Positions 9,273-17,584 of a stretch of 64,000 bases of DNA are shown here, piece by piece; within the stretch, counting starts at the first letter, position 1; each line of letters starts with the position of its first letter. The DNA comes from Hyphomonadaceae bacterium TMED5 (GTDB taxonomy: Bacteria > Pseudomonadota > Alphaproteobacteria > Caulobacterales > Hyphomonadaceae), in the NCBI GenBank assembly GCA_002173095.1, contig NHBK01000008.1, positions 388,119 through 452,118 of the forward strand, written 5' to 3'. The notes below the pieces were generated by a model. That model made no database searches, was not told where the DNA came from, and saw nothing but the letters and a program-made list of their open reading frames with translations. The position numbers and the translations under genes are program-made.

Positions 9273-9980
9273 ATGAGACGTCTTGCCCCCCTCATCCTCG
9301 GAAGCATTCTCGGGGCGTGTGCCACCAATGGCGACCCGCCGGTGACGACGAATGGCGTGGTCGGTTTTCAGCCGTATTCTCCGTCTCTTCCGAACTATCG
9401 GGTCTTTCCTGGCGATGTGCTGGATATTTCCATTTATTCCGCGCCAGAACTCTCACGGACGGTCATTGTCGGCCCGGATGGTCGCATTCAAATGCCGATG
9501 CTCGCGCCCGTCATGGTCGCCAACCGGACCATTCCTGAGATCAATCAGATACTCTACCGGGAGATGAGCGCGCGTCTCGTCGATCCAACACTGGATGTTG
9601 TTGTGAGTGAATTTGGGCCACAGCGCATTTTTGTCGGCGGACAGGTTAACCAGCCCGGCGTCATCGAGATTGATGGTCAGATAGATGCGCTTCAGGCCGT
9701 CATCATGGCGGGCGGCTTCAACGATTCCGCTCGCGAACGGCAGGTCATTCTGGTTCGCCGCTCCCCAGAGGGCGAAATCAGTAGTTATTCGCTGGATGTC
9801 CGCGCAGGCTGGCACAATCCGGAACTGGCCCAGCTTGGCCCACTACAGCGGTTCGACGTGATCTACGTCCCACGCTCGCGCATTGCGCAGCACAATCTCT
9901 TCATACAGCAATATATCCGAGGGGCTTTGCCCATCGATTTCAGCCTGTATTACGACGTTCTTGGCGATAGCCGGAACTAA
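9273..9980 (+). CDS. hfsD: Outer membrane polysaccharide export lipoprotein (Wza-like), HfsD-like
   Basis: A 235-residue lipoprotein with signal sequence and lipobox LGAC (Cys16). The Poly_export domain spans about 38-115 (FPGDVLDISIYSAPELS) and an SLBB domain about 120-195 (IFVGGQVNQPGVIEI). It should form the outer membrane exit channel for the polymer. The frame is open from 9237, but the ATG at 9273 gives a proper lipoprotein signal. It is a lone rightward gene, followed by a stem-loop at 9995-10015. Synteny with hfsA/hfsB supports the hfsD name. Confidence 0.85.
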   Translation: MRRLAPLILGSILGACATNGDPPVTTNGVVGFQPYSPSLPNYRVFPGDVLDISIYSAPELSRTVIVGPDGRIQMPMLAPVMVANRTIPEINQILYREMSARLVDPTLDVVVSEFGPQRIFVGGQVNQPGVIEIDGQIDALQAVIMAGGFNDSARERQVILVRRSPEGEISSYSLDVRAGWHNPELAQLGPLQRFDVIYVPRSRIAQHNLFIQQYIRGALPIDFSLYYDVLGDSRN

Positions 9981-9994
9981 CTCCGCCAGACTTG

Positions 9995-10015
9995 CCGGGC
10001 GATTTAAACGCCCGG
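9995..10015. terminator. Stem-loop between hfsD and a convergent gene
   Basis: CCGGGCG, loop ATTTAAA, CGCCCGG: a perfect 7-bp GC-rich stem just after hfsD. No T-run follows on either strand, so it may be a transcript-stabilising hairpin or a weak terminator rather than a full intrinsic terminator. Confidence 0.45.
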
Positions 10016-10052
10016 AGCATCTCAGCTCACACCGTACAGACGCGCTGATTGA

Positions 10053-10325
10053 TCAGTTTGCGAGGGAAAGCCATTCACGAGCGGCTTTCTGAGCCAGAGC
10101 GATCTCGTCGCTGCTCATATAACCCGCCAGTTCTTTTCGGGATTCCTTTGCCTCGGAATACCCGCGAAGGGCAGCGAGGTTGAACCATTTATGCGCCGTC
10201 ACATAATCAACTGCGACGCCCATGCCCGTAGAATATACGAGACCCATGCGGTAAAGATCTTCCGCGTTAGACTCAGCACCCAGTTCTTCACATGGGGATT
10301 CCAGTTTGCTTTCAGCAAATGCCAT
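10053..10325 (-). CDS. Small Sel1-repeat protein
   Basis: A 90-residue soluble protein with one recognisable Sel1-like repeat unit (AEDLYRMGLVYSTGMG followed by AHKWFNLAALRGYSEA). Sel1 repeats form alpha-alpha hairpins for protein contacts. No signal peptide is seen from the chosen ATG at 10325, where MAFAESK begins. It converges on hfsD with no obvious operon partner. Function cannot be assigned; an adaptor role is a guess from the fold. Confidence 0.65.
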   Translation of the reverse strand: MAFAESKLESPCEELGAESNAEDLYRMGLVYSTGMGVAVDYVTAHKWFNLAALRGYSEAKESRKELAGYMSSDEIALAQKAAREWLSLAN

Positions 10326-10642
10326 CTGTCTTGCTCCACACCAATGATGCCGCCTCGTTCTGAGGGCCGTCACATCTTGATTTCACCCGTCAACTCGCGC
10401 TGACATGGAAAGTAAGACAAGGATAGATTTCTGGATGGTTAATCAAAATACTTTTACAGAGGGCCGAATTCATAGATTCTTTGCAAGTGAAAGACTCTGT
10501 TTATTGACCTTTATGAAGTACTAACGATTCAGTCTCGTTTTTTGCTTATCTGCATCATATTCCGTATACCTGCGACGACGCGGCAATGGAAATTTCCAGA
10601 GCTTATCGCTATCTAGCTGGCAATTCAGAAGGTAATTCGCTC
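10326..10642. other. Divergent intergenic region with a candidate promoter
   Basis: This 317-bp AT-richer stretch separates the Sel1 gene from the oxygenase. On the + strand TTGCTT (10542-10547), a 17-bp spacer and TATACC (10565-10570) make a plausible housekeeping promoter for the oxygenase. I see no repeats or RNA gene here. Confidence 0.35.
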
Positions 10643-11596
10643 ATGGACTCTCTAAAACCAATCTCTCTGCCCGCTTCAGAAGCAGACGATGCCGCATTCA
10701 CAAAGGCTCTGATGACCTCTTTCATGGAAACAGGTTTCGCCGTGATTGCAGATCATGGTGTGGACCAGTCCGTGATCGACAAAGCCTATGATGTTTCACG
10801 CGCATATTTCGAGCTGCCGACTGAAGCGAAGATGCAGTATTTCGATCCGGATGGCGCAGGTCAGCGTGGCTACACGCCTTTTGGCAAGGAGAACGCCAAG
10901 GGTTTTGCTGCGATGGATCTGAAAGAGTTCTGGCACACAGGCCGCGAACTTCCTGAGGGTCACCCATATCAGGCGATCATGCCGGAAACGCCTTCTGTTT
11001 CTGAAGTGCCTCAATTCGATGAAGCGACACAGGGCCTGTTTAAAGCCTTTGATGAGCTGGGCCTTCGTATCCTGCGCTCGGTTGCGTCGGGTCTTGGCCT
11101 GGAGCGCGACTGGTTTGCGGATAAAGTCCGCTATGGCAACTCAATCCTGCGTCTTCTGCATTATCCAGCGCAGACAACGCCTCCACCTGAGGGGTCTGTG
11201 CGTGCGGCCGCACATGAAGACATCAACGTAATAACGCTTCTGCTCGGTGCCGACGAAGCCGGCCTTCAGGTTCTGCCACGCGGCGCGAAGGATTGGATTT
11301 CCGTTCACGCCCCTCCGGGCACGCTCGTGATCAATGTGGGCGACATGCTTCAACGCATGACCAATAAAGTTCTCCAGAGCACATCCCACCGTGTCGTGAA
11401 CCCATCGCCTGAACGCTCGCGCTTCAGCCGCTATTCCATGCCTTACTTCCTGCATTTCGAGCCGGAAGTGGAAATCCGTTCTCTGCCTGGCTGCGTTTCA
11501 GAAGACAATCCGGACCATTTTCCGGAACCAATCACTGCCAATGAGTATTTACTTGAGAGACTTCGTGAAATCGGCCTTCTCAAGACCGGCATGTAG
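10643..11596 (+). CDS. 2-oxoglutarate/Fe(II) dioxygenase, isopenicillin N synthase-like
   Basis: A 317-residue non-haem iron oxygenase of the IPNS/DIOX superfamily. The N-terminal DIOX_N part is followed by a 2OG-FeII_Oxy jelly roll with the facial triad visible as His191-x-Asp193 (HED) and distal His249 (TSHRVVN). RFS, with its Arg and Ser, is the usual 2-oxoglutarate carboxylate site. An AGAAGGT ribosome site precedes the ATG at 10643; an upstream in-frame ATG at 10586 lacks one. It is a single gene. Substrate is unknown; bacterial members oxidise small metabolites. Confidence 0.87.
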   Translation: MDSLKPISLPASEADDAAFTKALMTSFMETGFAVIADHGVDQSVIDKAYDVSRAYFELPTEAKMQYFDPDGAGQRGYTPFGKENAKGFAAMDLKEFWHTGRELPEGHPYQAIMPETPSVSEVPQFDEATQGLFKAFDELGLRILRSVASGLGLERDWFADKVRYGNSILRLLHYPAQTTPPPEGSVRAAAHEDINVITLLLGADEAGLQVLPRGAKDWISVHAPPGTLVINVGDMLQRMTNKVLQSTSHRVVNPSPERSRFSRYSMPYFLHFEPEVEIRSLPGCVSEDNPDHFPEPITANEYLLERLREIGLLKTGM

Positions 11597-11687
11597 AGAC
11601 ATTAATTTACGTTCAGCTTGCATTCAGCTTCCGTTAAGTATCTCTTAGGTGTGTGTGTGTGAGGGCCCAGACCTGGAGATACTCCGA

Positions 11688-12395
11688 ATGAAACCATTCA
11701 AATTTCTCGGCATATCGCTTCTGGCTGGCAGTATGATCTCAGTTTCGGCGCTTCCGGCGTCAGCCCAAAGTCATGGCAATCGCCATAATAGCGGTTACGG
11801 ACAACAGAATCATCACGGCTATTCGGGCAATCATCGCTCGTACAACAATAATGGCAGCCATGGGCATAACCGCGGTTCGAACCATCAATATGGTCAGAAC
11901 AATCGCGGCAATTCTCATTACAATGGCAATCGCGGGAATTCCCACAGCTACGGCAACCGCGGCAACACCCATTATAATGGTCACAGCCAAAACAACCGAT
12001 ACAGCAATAACCATCATTATAATGGCCGGTCTTATTCCAATAACACCCGTCATTATCAGAATTATCAGTATCGTCCGCCGGCGCAGCATTATAACCGCGG
12101 CACGACCTATACCTATAACAACTACTCGTACAATACGGGCTATCGCGGCTATAACACCTACCGTCCTGCCCCTGTCGTAAATTATGGGTATCGACCAGGT
12201 TATGTGCCGCGCTATCGCGTCGGGCACCAGTTTGCCAATCACGGTCATTATGTCGTGAGCAATTATTCCCGTTATGGCCTCTATGCGCCGCCTCCGGGCT
12301 ATCGCTGGCTGCGCCATGATGGCGATGCTTATCTGGCCACCATCGGCACTGGCATCATTGCCGGGGTAGTTGTTGGCGCCATTTTGTCGAACTGA
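11688..12395 (+). CDS. Secreted His/Asn/Gly/Tyr-rich RcnB-like protein
   Basis: About 235 residues with a signal peptide ending near LPASA. The mature N-terminal two thirds is low-complexity and rich in His, Asn, Gly, Tyr and Ser, with imperfect units of the type RGNSHYNGN/RGNTHYNGH. The C-terminus carries the RcnB family signature (APPPGYRWLRHDGDAYLA) and ends in a Gly/Ala/Val-rich hydrophobic tail. RcnB proteins are periplasmic and linked to nickel/cobalt homeostasis in Escherichia coli; the histidines here would suit metal binding. GGAGATACTCCGA precedes the ATG. An intrinsic terminator follows at once. Confidence 0.75.
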   Translation: MKPFKFLGISLLAGSMISVSALPASAQSHGNRHNSGYGQQNHHGYSGNHRSYNNNGSHGHNRGSNHQYGQNNRGNSHYNGNRGNSHSYGNRGNTHYNGHSQNNRYSNNHHYNGRSYSNNTRHYQNYQYRPPAQHYNRGTTYTYNNYSYNTGYRGYNTYRPAPVVNYGYRPGYVPRYRVGHQFANHGHYVVSNYSRYGLYAPPPGYRWLRHDGDAYLATIGTGIIAGVVVGAILSN

Positions 12396-12419
12396 TCTAA
12401 GATTTTGGTCTTAAATAAA

Positions 12420-12447
12420 AGCCCGGCCACTGTGCCGGGCTTTTTTT
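12420..12447 (+). terminator. Intrinsic terminator after the RcnB-like gene
   Basis: GCCCGGC, six-base loop, GCCGGGC, then seven T residues on the + strand, 25 bp after the stop codon. Confidence 0.9.
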
Positions 12448-12629
12448 GCCGCTCTGAGGCTCCCTCAAAATCTCTCAACCAGGCCAGTCACTTGCTTGTT
12501 TAATGACGCGCTAACCCTGTGCGCGGGGCACTATATCCCCATTTCCGCCTTAGTTTTGCACCGATTTCGGGAACTCATTACAGATTGGAGAGTTAACAGG
12601 ATTGTGATACCCATAGAGATAGAGCTGAC

Positions 12630-13340
12630 ATGAAAAAAACTTTTCTTCTTCTCACCTGCGCCTTTGCCTGTTCTTTGCCTGCCGCCCAAGCAGAAGAAGA
12701 AACGTTTTACTCTCAAGTACATACGACGCTAAATTCAGCGATTACATCAGCCCCCCCCATCTCTGATGTTTCAGAAATCCCAGCAGGTACCCAGCTTTAC
12801 CTCGCGCGACCAGAAGCGAGCTTTGGTTCGGACCTAACGACGAGCTCCGGCCCACAGCCGTATGAGCCAAACGGCTATGCCCGCGCCAATGACACACAAG
12901 TTTCGATGAATTTGTCACCCACAGTGACCTTTGGCGGCGATGAAGAACATTCAGGCCTCTATTTTTCGCCCCGCTTCACTGAATATCAGACGAATGATGC
13001 AGGCGTAGAAAGCTATTCGGCAGAGATCCGCCTCGGCAATGTGGTGGAATTCGAACGCGGCACTCAGCCTAAAGGCTGGTATGTATTCGCTGCAGCAGAC
13101 GGTGAAGCGCTCAGCCTCAACACACGTAGCTTTAATGACGGCGCCAATGGGCCTATGTCGCTTAGCCTTGATGATCAGATCACGGTCGGCGACCTTCAGA
13201 CGGGCGTTTCTACATATTTTGGCGGAACGCAGTTCACAGTCAGCTATATTGAGACGGAAGCCTCATTCTCATCACCGGGCGGTCTGTCTACGTCGCAACG
13301 CGAACGCTTTGCCGGTTTCTCACTGGCCCGCGAATTCTGA
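12630..13340 (+). CDS. Secreted protein of unknown function
   Basis: A 236-residue exported protein: MKKTFLLLT leads a standard signal peptide with cleavage likely after AAQA. The mature part is rich in Ser, Thr, Gly and acidic residues, and the alternating hydrophobic pattern in the second half (GVSTYFGGTQFTVSYIE) and final phenylalanine are compatible with an outer membrane beta-barrel or beta-rich periplasmic protein. I do not recognise a family. It stands alone between two intrinsic terminators. Confidence 0.6.
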   Translation: MKKTFLLLTCAFACSLPAAQAEEETFYSQVHTTLNSAITSAPPISDVSEIPAGTQLYLARPEASFGSDLTTSSGPQPYEPNGYARANDTQVSMNLSPTVTFGGDEEHSGLYFSPRFTEYQTNDAGVESYSAEIRLGNVVEFERGTQPKGWYVFAAADGEALSLNTRSFNDGANGPMSLSLDDQITVGDLQTGVSTYFGGTQFTVSYIETEASFSSPGGLSTSQRERFAGFSLAREF

Positions 13341-13371
13341 TTTTAAAGACTATGCGCTGCAGCTCGGACAA

Positions 13372-13397
13372 ACCGCCGGTCCCCGGCGGTTTTTTTG
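13372..13397 (+). terminator. Intrinsic terminator after the secreted protein
   Basis: ACCGCCGG, loop TCC, CCGGCGGT, followed by a run of T on the + strand, about 30 bp after the stop. Confidence 0.9.
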
Positions 13398-13444
13398 TGC
13401 CTGCTCCACACACGCCAACCAAACACTGCAGGTTTGTGCAGCGA

Positions 13445-16400
13445 TCAGTCGAAATCGCGTGTCCATTCAATAGACAGGTTTTCGCCCTCACCCGGAACGG
13501 TGTCCGCCGTGACAGAGATGTTATCGCGTGGCTCCCATTCAACGCTCACACCTGCACTGCCCTGCGCATTGGATGAGACTTCCAGATAGACATCCTCTGA
13601 AAGATAGCGCCCGGTAGCGACTGTGAAATCACCGGATTCGTTCTGGCCTACGTCGAGAGAATCGAGGCCTGCCAGTTGCTCAATACCGCCCAGCAGATCA
13701 AAGCCTCCACCGCCGCCCATCTGAGCCAGCGCCGCCGCAAGCCGGGCTGTTTCGAGGGCTGTCAGCTGTGAAGGCGAACGACCGAAAAGAACACGGGACA
13801 AAATTTCATCTTCAGGGAGTGTCGGCTCAGCCTCCAGCGCCACGCGTGGTCGACGCGGCGTACCTGAAATCAGAACGCGTGCTGTGAAGTCATCTGCATC
13901 ACGCTCTGCTGTGATATTCAGACGCGCCATCATTGGGTCACCCTCCAGGCGGACTTCGCTATCGACGAAAGAGAAGCGCTTGCCCAGAAGGTCAAATCGT
14001 CCGCGTACAATACGTGCTACGCCATTTACCTGAATATCAGACACGTCACCTGTAATCTGCGAGGTAAGCGACATTTCCGCGTCCATGCCCTGCCCCGTCA
14101 CGCTGAGACGACGCGGCGCGTTTAGAGAAACATCCAGCTGCACCCGGCGCTGCGGTTCTGCTTCTTCTTCTTCCTCTTCACCGAAATTCACATCCAGCGT
14201 TGTCACGCCAGATCCAGTCGGAAGACGGTCCAGGTCAATACTGCCCTCATCCAGCGTCAGATCCCCCGTAATAAGCATGACCTCATCACGAAGTTCCAAT
14301 CCGAACGTGCCAGAAGTCACCGCGCGGCCTTCGCGGCGTTCAGCAATCACCAACTGATCAGCCTGAACGCTGATACTGCTTTGCCCACTGCCGCTGAGGC
14401 TAAAGCTACCTGTACCGCTCAGTGAGCCACCTGTGCGTCCAAATGCGGTGAATTCCGTCAGGTTTACAGCCTGATCAGTAATATCCGTATACATTTCGAT
14501 GCGATGCAGAACAGTTCCCAGACCGGCATGTTCAAACCGGCCTTCACTCATATTCAGATAGCCATTCAGACTGTCGGCTTCGAAGGGAATACTGCCTGTC
14601 AGGCTGGCATCAATCGCGCCCAGAAGAATGACCTCATCGCTCAGAACGAGGCTGGAAAAATTGTCTACACGTCCATCAAGCAGCGCTTCAAATCCACCAT
14701 TGCCCTGCTCATTCAGGGCAAGTGACAGCGTATTCGCATGCGTGATGACCGGTATATCGGCAGATATCTGCGCATTCAGCGCCTGACCTTCAGCCGTCGA
14801 AAGGCGCGCTGACAACATCTCATCGCGCAGGTCACCCGTCAGGTTGAAGGTGATTGGCGTCATATCACGTTCGACCCAGGCCACACTCCGAAGCGCACCT
14901 GTCATGGACCCGACCAGCGTATCAGCGGCCTCTTCCAGATGGATGCGGGCATCCATAGTCCCGTTCAGTGGCGCACGACCGCCAGCTTGCATAACACTTT
15001 GAAGCTCAACATCTGCCAAGGTGATATTCAGGCGGTCGGTCGCTTCATCAGAGAGTTGAAGTGCAAACTCGCCGCCGAACAGGGCGAGGCTCAACTGTCC
15101 TTCTGCACCCTTGGCAGACTGGGCGAAGCTGAACGGCTCGTTCGACTGAATAGTTTCATTGCCCCAATCCAGCGAGATCGTACCCGTGGTATTTCGGCTG
15201 GCCTCAGAAAGCGAAACGGCACGTCCCGAGAGTGTAAGCTCTGTCGGCTGCGTCACTTCGGCAACTGTCAGCAAACCTGTCAGGCCAAAATTGTAATCAG
15301 CCTGAGCTAGACTACCGGACACATTCAATGCCAGTTCGCCGCCCTGAACAGGCCCGGTATTGATTTCAGACACAGTGCCAGAAACGCTCAGATCTCCACG
15401 CACTCGACGGGCCGTTAAGTCGATGCTCTGCGCAGGCAGCCCCTCCGGCAGATCACCAGTCAGACGCACGTCACCAATGACCGAATCCACATCCCCGCCT
15501 TCGCCCGTCACATTGCCGGTGAGAGCAAGCGTCTGCCAGCTTCCCGAGACATTCTGAAGTTGCCAGTTTGCGCCTTCGAGCGCGATATCTGAGGTCAGCT
15601 GTAATGGCGCGTCGTCCATATCGCCGCTGAAGTCAGCCTGCGACATGAGTCCGCTACCGCTCCACACACCATCCAGTGCAAGCCGTGGCCCTATGATCCT
15701 ACGGTCACCAGTGATCAGTTCGTCACCTGTCAGAACAGCACTCAATGAAAGGTTTTCAGGCGTGCCTTGCGCTGTAAAATCACCTGCAGCGCCCGAAAAT
15801 GTGGATGCAAGCGGATAGTCTTCAGCTGTTTGCAGACGCGCAGCCACATCCAGAACGCCCTGCACCGAACGAGATGCCCGGCCCGTAAGTGTCACTGCGC
15901 TGGTGTTCAGCGAAATGTCCGGCAAACTCATTGCGCCCTCATCGGACACCCAGCCAGACGCACGCAATTCCACGCGCTCGCCCGTCCATTCACTTAGCGC
16001 CGAGGACGCATCTGAAAGCCGCGTCCCGTTCAGGCGTAGGGAAACCTGTGAACGGCCGGAGTTGTCGCCGCGCCGTACTCGCCAGCTTCCGCGCACCAAT
16101 CCGGTTTCGTGCAGATCAAACTCAGCAAGGTTCAGACTGACTTCACCATCCAGATTTGCCTGTACGCCGTTGGTCATCAGCACATCGCCATTCGCATTTA
16201 CCCGCGAACCGGGCGTCTGAATGGAAACCGACGCAATATCAGCGGCGAGAGTTTCAACGTCCAAAGAAGAATCAATGTCGATAAGCGCCCATCGAATTGC
16301 GATTGTGCTGTCACTGTTCGCAATTCGAATGCCTTCGGCACGCAAATGCTCGTCACTCGTCACCAGCCCCGCATCATAATGAACACTGAGCGGCCCATAG

Positions 16401-17584
16401 ACACGCTGAATACGCGCAGACGGCGCAGTTAGCGTTTCGACGGTCACGTCTCCATCGAAGCCAAACTGTTCGCCGCGTTGCGCAACATCACCAACCAGCG
16501 AAATGCGATCTGCGGAAATGGCAACATCGCCCATGAGATCGCCGGGCCGGATCACCTGCATAGACACACGTGCAGACCGAACGTCATCGATCGTACGGAT
16601 ATCCACTGCAGACAGGCTCAGCACATCACTGCGGACAAAAAGAGCGAGCGTTTCCAATGGCTCTTCAAGGTCCAACTCGCCGAAGAACTCTATGCTATTG
16701 CCGACCCTGTCAGCATGTTCTGCGCTCAGCGGATGGCGCAGCATATCCAGCGTACCTTCAAAGGCGTGCAACCCATCATCAGGTGCGAAAGTCGCCCTGA
16801 TCCAGCTTTCATTGTTCAGACGGGCATCGAGAGCTGCGTTCAACTGGCTCGTATCACCAGAGGCTGTGAACTTGGCTGATACGGCCTGATCCGCATCCAG
16901 TTGCAAGAGCCCCGCAAACAGCCCACCAGCCGGACCATTCAGTTCCAGTGCGCCTGTCAGCGGAGAGGTTTCATCCCAGCTTACATTGCCAACAAGACGG
17001 TCACCGCCTTCGGCCTCCGGCTCGACATTCACTTCGATCAGTCCGGTTTCCGGCGTCCAGACGAGCGCGCCGTTCACCGTGCCCGACACAGCTTGCGGGA
17101 ACACACCTTCATCCAGCGCCAGTCGTCCAATGGCCAGCTCTGTCAGATCGATCGTTTTGAGCGGTGAGCCGCTCTCTTCTTCGTCTTCACTTGGGATGAG
17201 AACCGGGCGGCGCGTGAGGTGAATTTCCTCTGCCGTTACCGCATCAATAGCGAGATTTCGACCAAGCAAGGGAAGTGGTCGCCATTCCAGAACGATACTG
17301 TCGGCCTCTGCCCAGACACCGTCCTCGTCACTCACAGTTAGGCGTTCAATTGAGATGCTGGACAGAAGGTCGCCTTCAAATCCGTCGATCTGAACGGTTT
17401 GCCCCTGCACTATCATGTCTTCGAGCTTGGCTTCGAGAAACTCGCGCCCAGCCGACGTGGCAAGAAGAACGCGAATGAGCACCAGCGCTGAGACTATGAA
17501 CAGCAACACGCCGATCAGGATTTTGCTCCAGAGCGGGAAGCGAGAACGACGCTGTGGCCGTTCAGATGATTGTGTATCAGCCAT
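13445..17584 (-). CDS. tamB: Translocation and assembly module inner membrane component TamB
   Basis: A 1379-residue TamB protein (DUF490 family). A single N-terminal membrane anchor (about 20-42) is followed by over 1300 residues of repetitive beta-strand pattern, which in TamB/AsmA-like proteins forms a hydrophobic groove across the periplasm for lipid transport and outer membrane protein assembly. The conserved C-terminal domain (FDLLGGIEQLAGLDSLDVG, then GRYLSEDVYLEVS) is complete and ends with WTRDFD. Its ATG shares one base with the tamA stop (TGATG), so the pair is a translationally coupled operon. Length matches the family. Confidence 0.93.
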   Translation of the reverse strand: MADTQSSERPQRRSRFPLWSKILIGVLLFIVSALVLIRVLLATSAGREFLEAKLEDMIVQGQTVQIDGFEGDLLSSISIERLTVSDEDGVWAEADSIVLEWRPLPLLGRNLAIDAVTAEEIHLTRRPVLIPSEDEEESGSPLKTIDLTELAIGRLALDEGVFPQAVSGTVNGALVWTPETGLIEVNVEPEAEGGDRLVGNVSWDETSPLTGALELNGPAGGLFAGLLQLDADQAVSAKFTASGDTSQLNAALDARLNNESWIRATFAPDDGLHAFEGTLDMLRHPLSAEHADRVGNSIEFFGELDLEEPLETLALFVRSDVLSLSAVDIRTIDDVRSARVSMQVIRPGDLMGDVAISADRISLVGDVAQRGEQFGFDGDVTVETLTAPSARIQRVYGPLSVHYDAGLVTSDEHLRAEGIRIANSDSTIAIRWALIDIDSSLDVETLAADIASVSIQTPGSRVNANGDVLMTNGVQANLDGEVSLNLAEFDLHETGLVRGSWRVRRGDNSGRSQVSLRLNGTRLSDASSALSEWTGERVELRASGWVSDEGAMSLPDISLNTSAVTLTGRASRSVQGVLDVAARLQTAEDYPLASTFSGAAGDFTAQGTPENLSLSAVLTGDELITGDRRIIGPRLALDGVWSGSGLMSQADFSGDMDDAPLQLTSDIALEGANWQLQNVSGSWQTLALTGNVTGEGGDVDSVIGDVRLTGDLPEGLPAQSIDLTARRVRGDLSVSGTVSEINTGPVQGGELALNVSGSLAQADYNFGLTGLLTVAEVTQPTELTLSGRAVSLSEASRNTTGTISLDWGNETIQSNEPFSFAQSAKGAEGQLSLALFGGEFALQLSDEATDRLNITLADVELQSVMQAGGRAPLNGTMDARIHLEEAADTLVGSMTGALRSVAWVERDMTPITFNLTGDLRDEMLSARLSTAEGQALNAQISADIPVITHANTLSLALNEQGNGGFEALLDGRVDNFSSLVLSDEVILLGAIDASLTGSIPFEADSLNGYLNMSEGRFEHAGLGTVLHRIEMYTDITDQAVNLTEFTAFGRTGGSLSGTGSFSLSGSGQSSISVQADQLVIAERREGRAVTSGTFGLELRDEVMLITGDLTLDEGSIDLDRLPTGSGVTTLDVNFGEEEEEEAEPQRRVQLDVSLNAPRRLSVTGQGMDAEMSLTSQITGDVSDIQVNGVARIVRGRFDLLGKRFSFVDSEVRLEGDPMMARLNITAERDADDFTARVLISGTPRRPRVALEAEPTLPEDEILSRVLFGRSPSQLTALETARLAAALAQMGGGGGFDLLGGIEQLAGLDSLDVGQNESGDFTVATGRYLSEDVYLEVSSNAQGSAGVSVEWEPRDNISVTADTVPGEGENLSIEWTRDFD

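Noticed and set aside
11760..12317. A long open frame antisense to the RcnB-like gene (Ile/Ala/Val/Met-rich), and another in a second + frame at 11773-12180.
   Set aside because: Both arise from the repeated AAT/CAT/GGC codons of the His/Asn/Gly-rich gene; they have no ribosome site, and their composition is what complementing or shifting those codons gives.
15767..16432. Several + strand open frames inside tamB.
   Set aside because: tamB is a complete family-length gene here; these frames have rare start contexts and no domain pattern.
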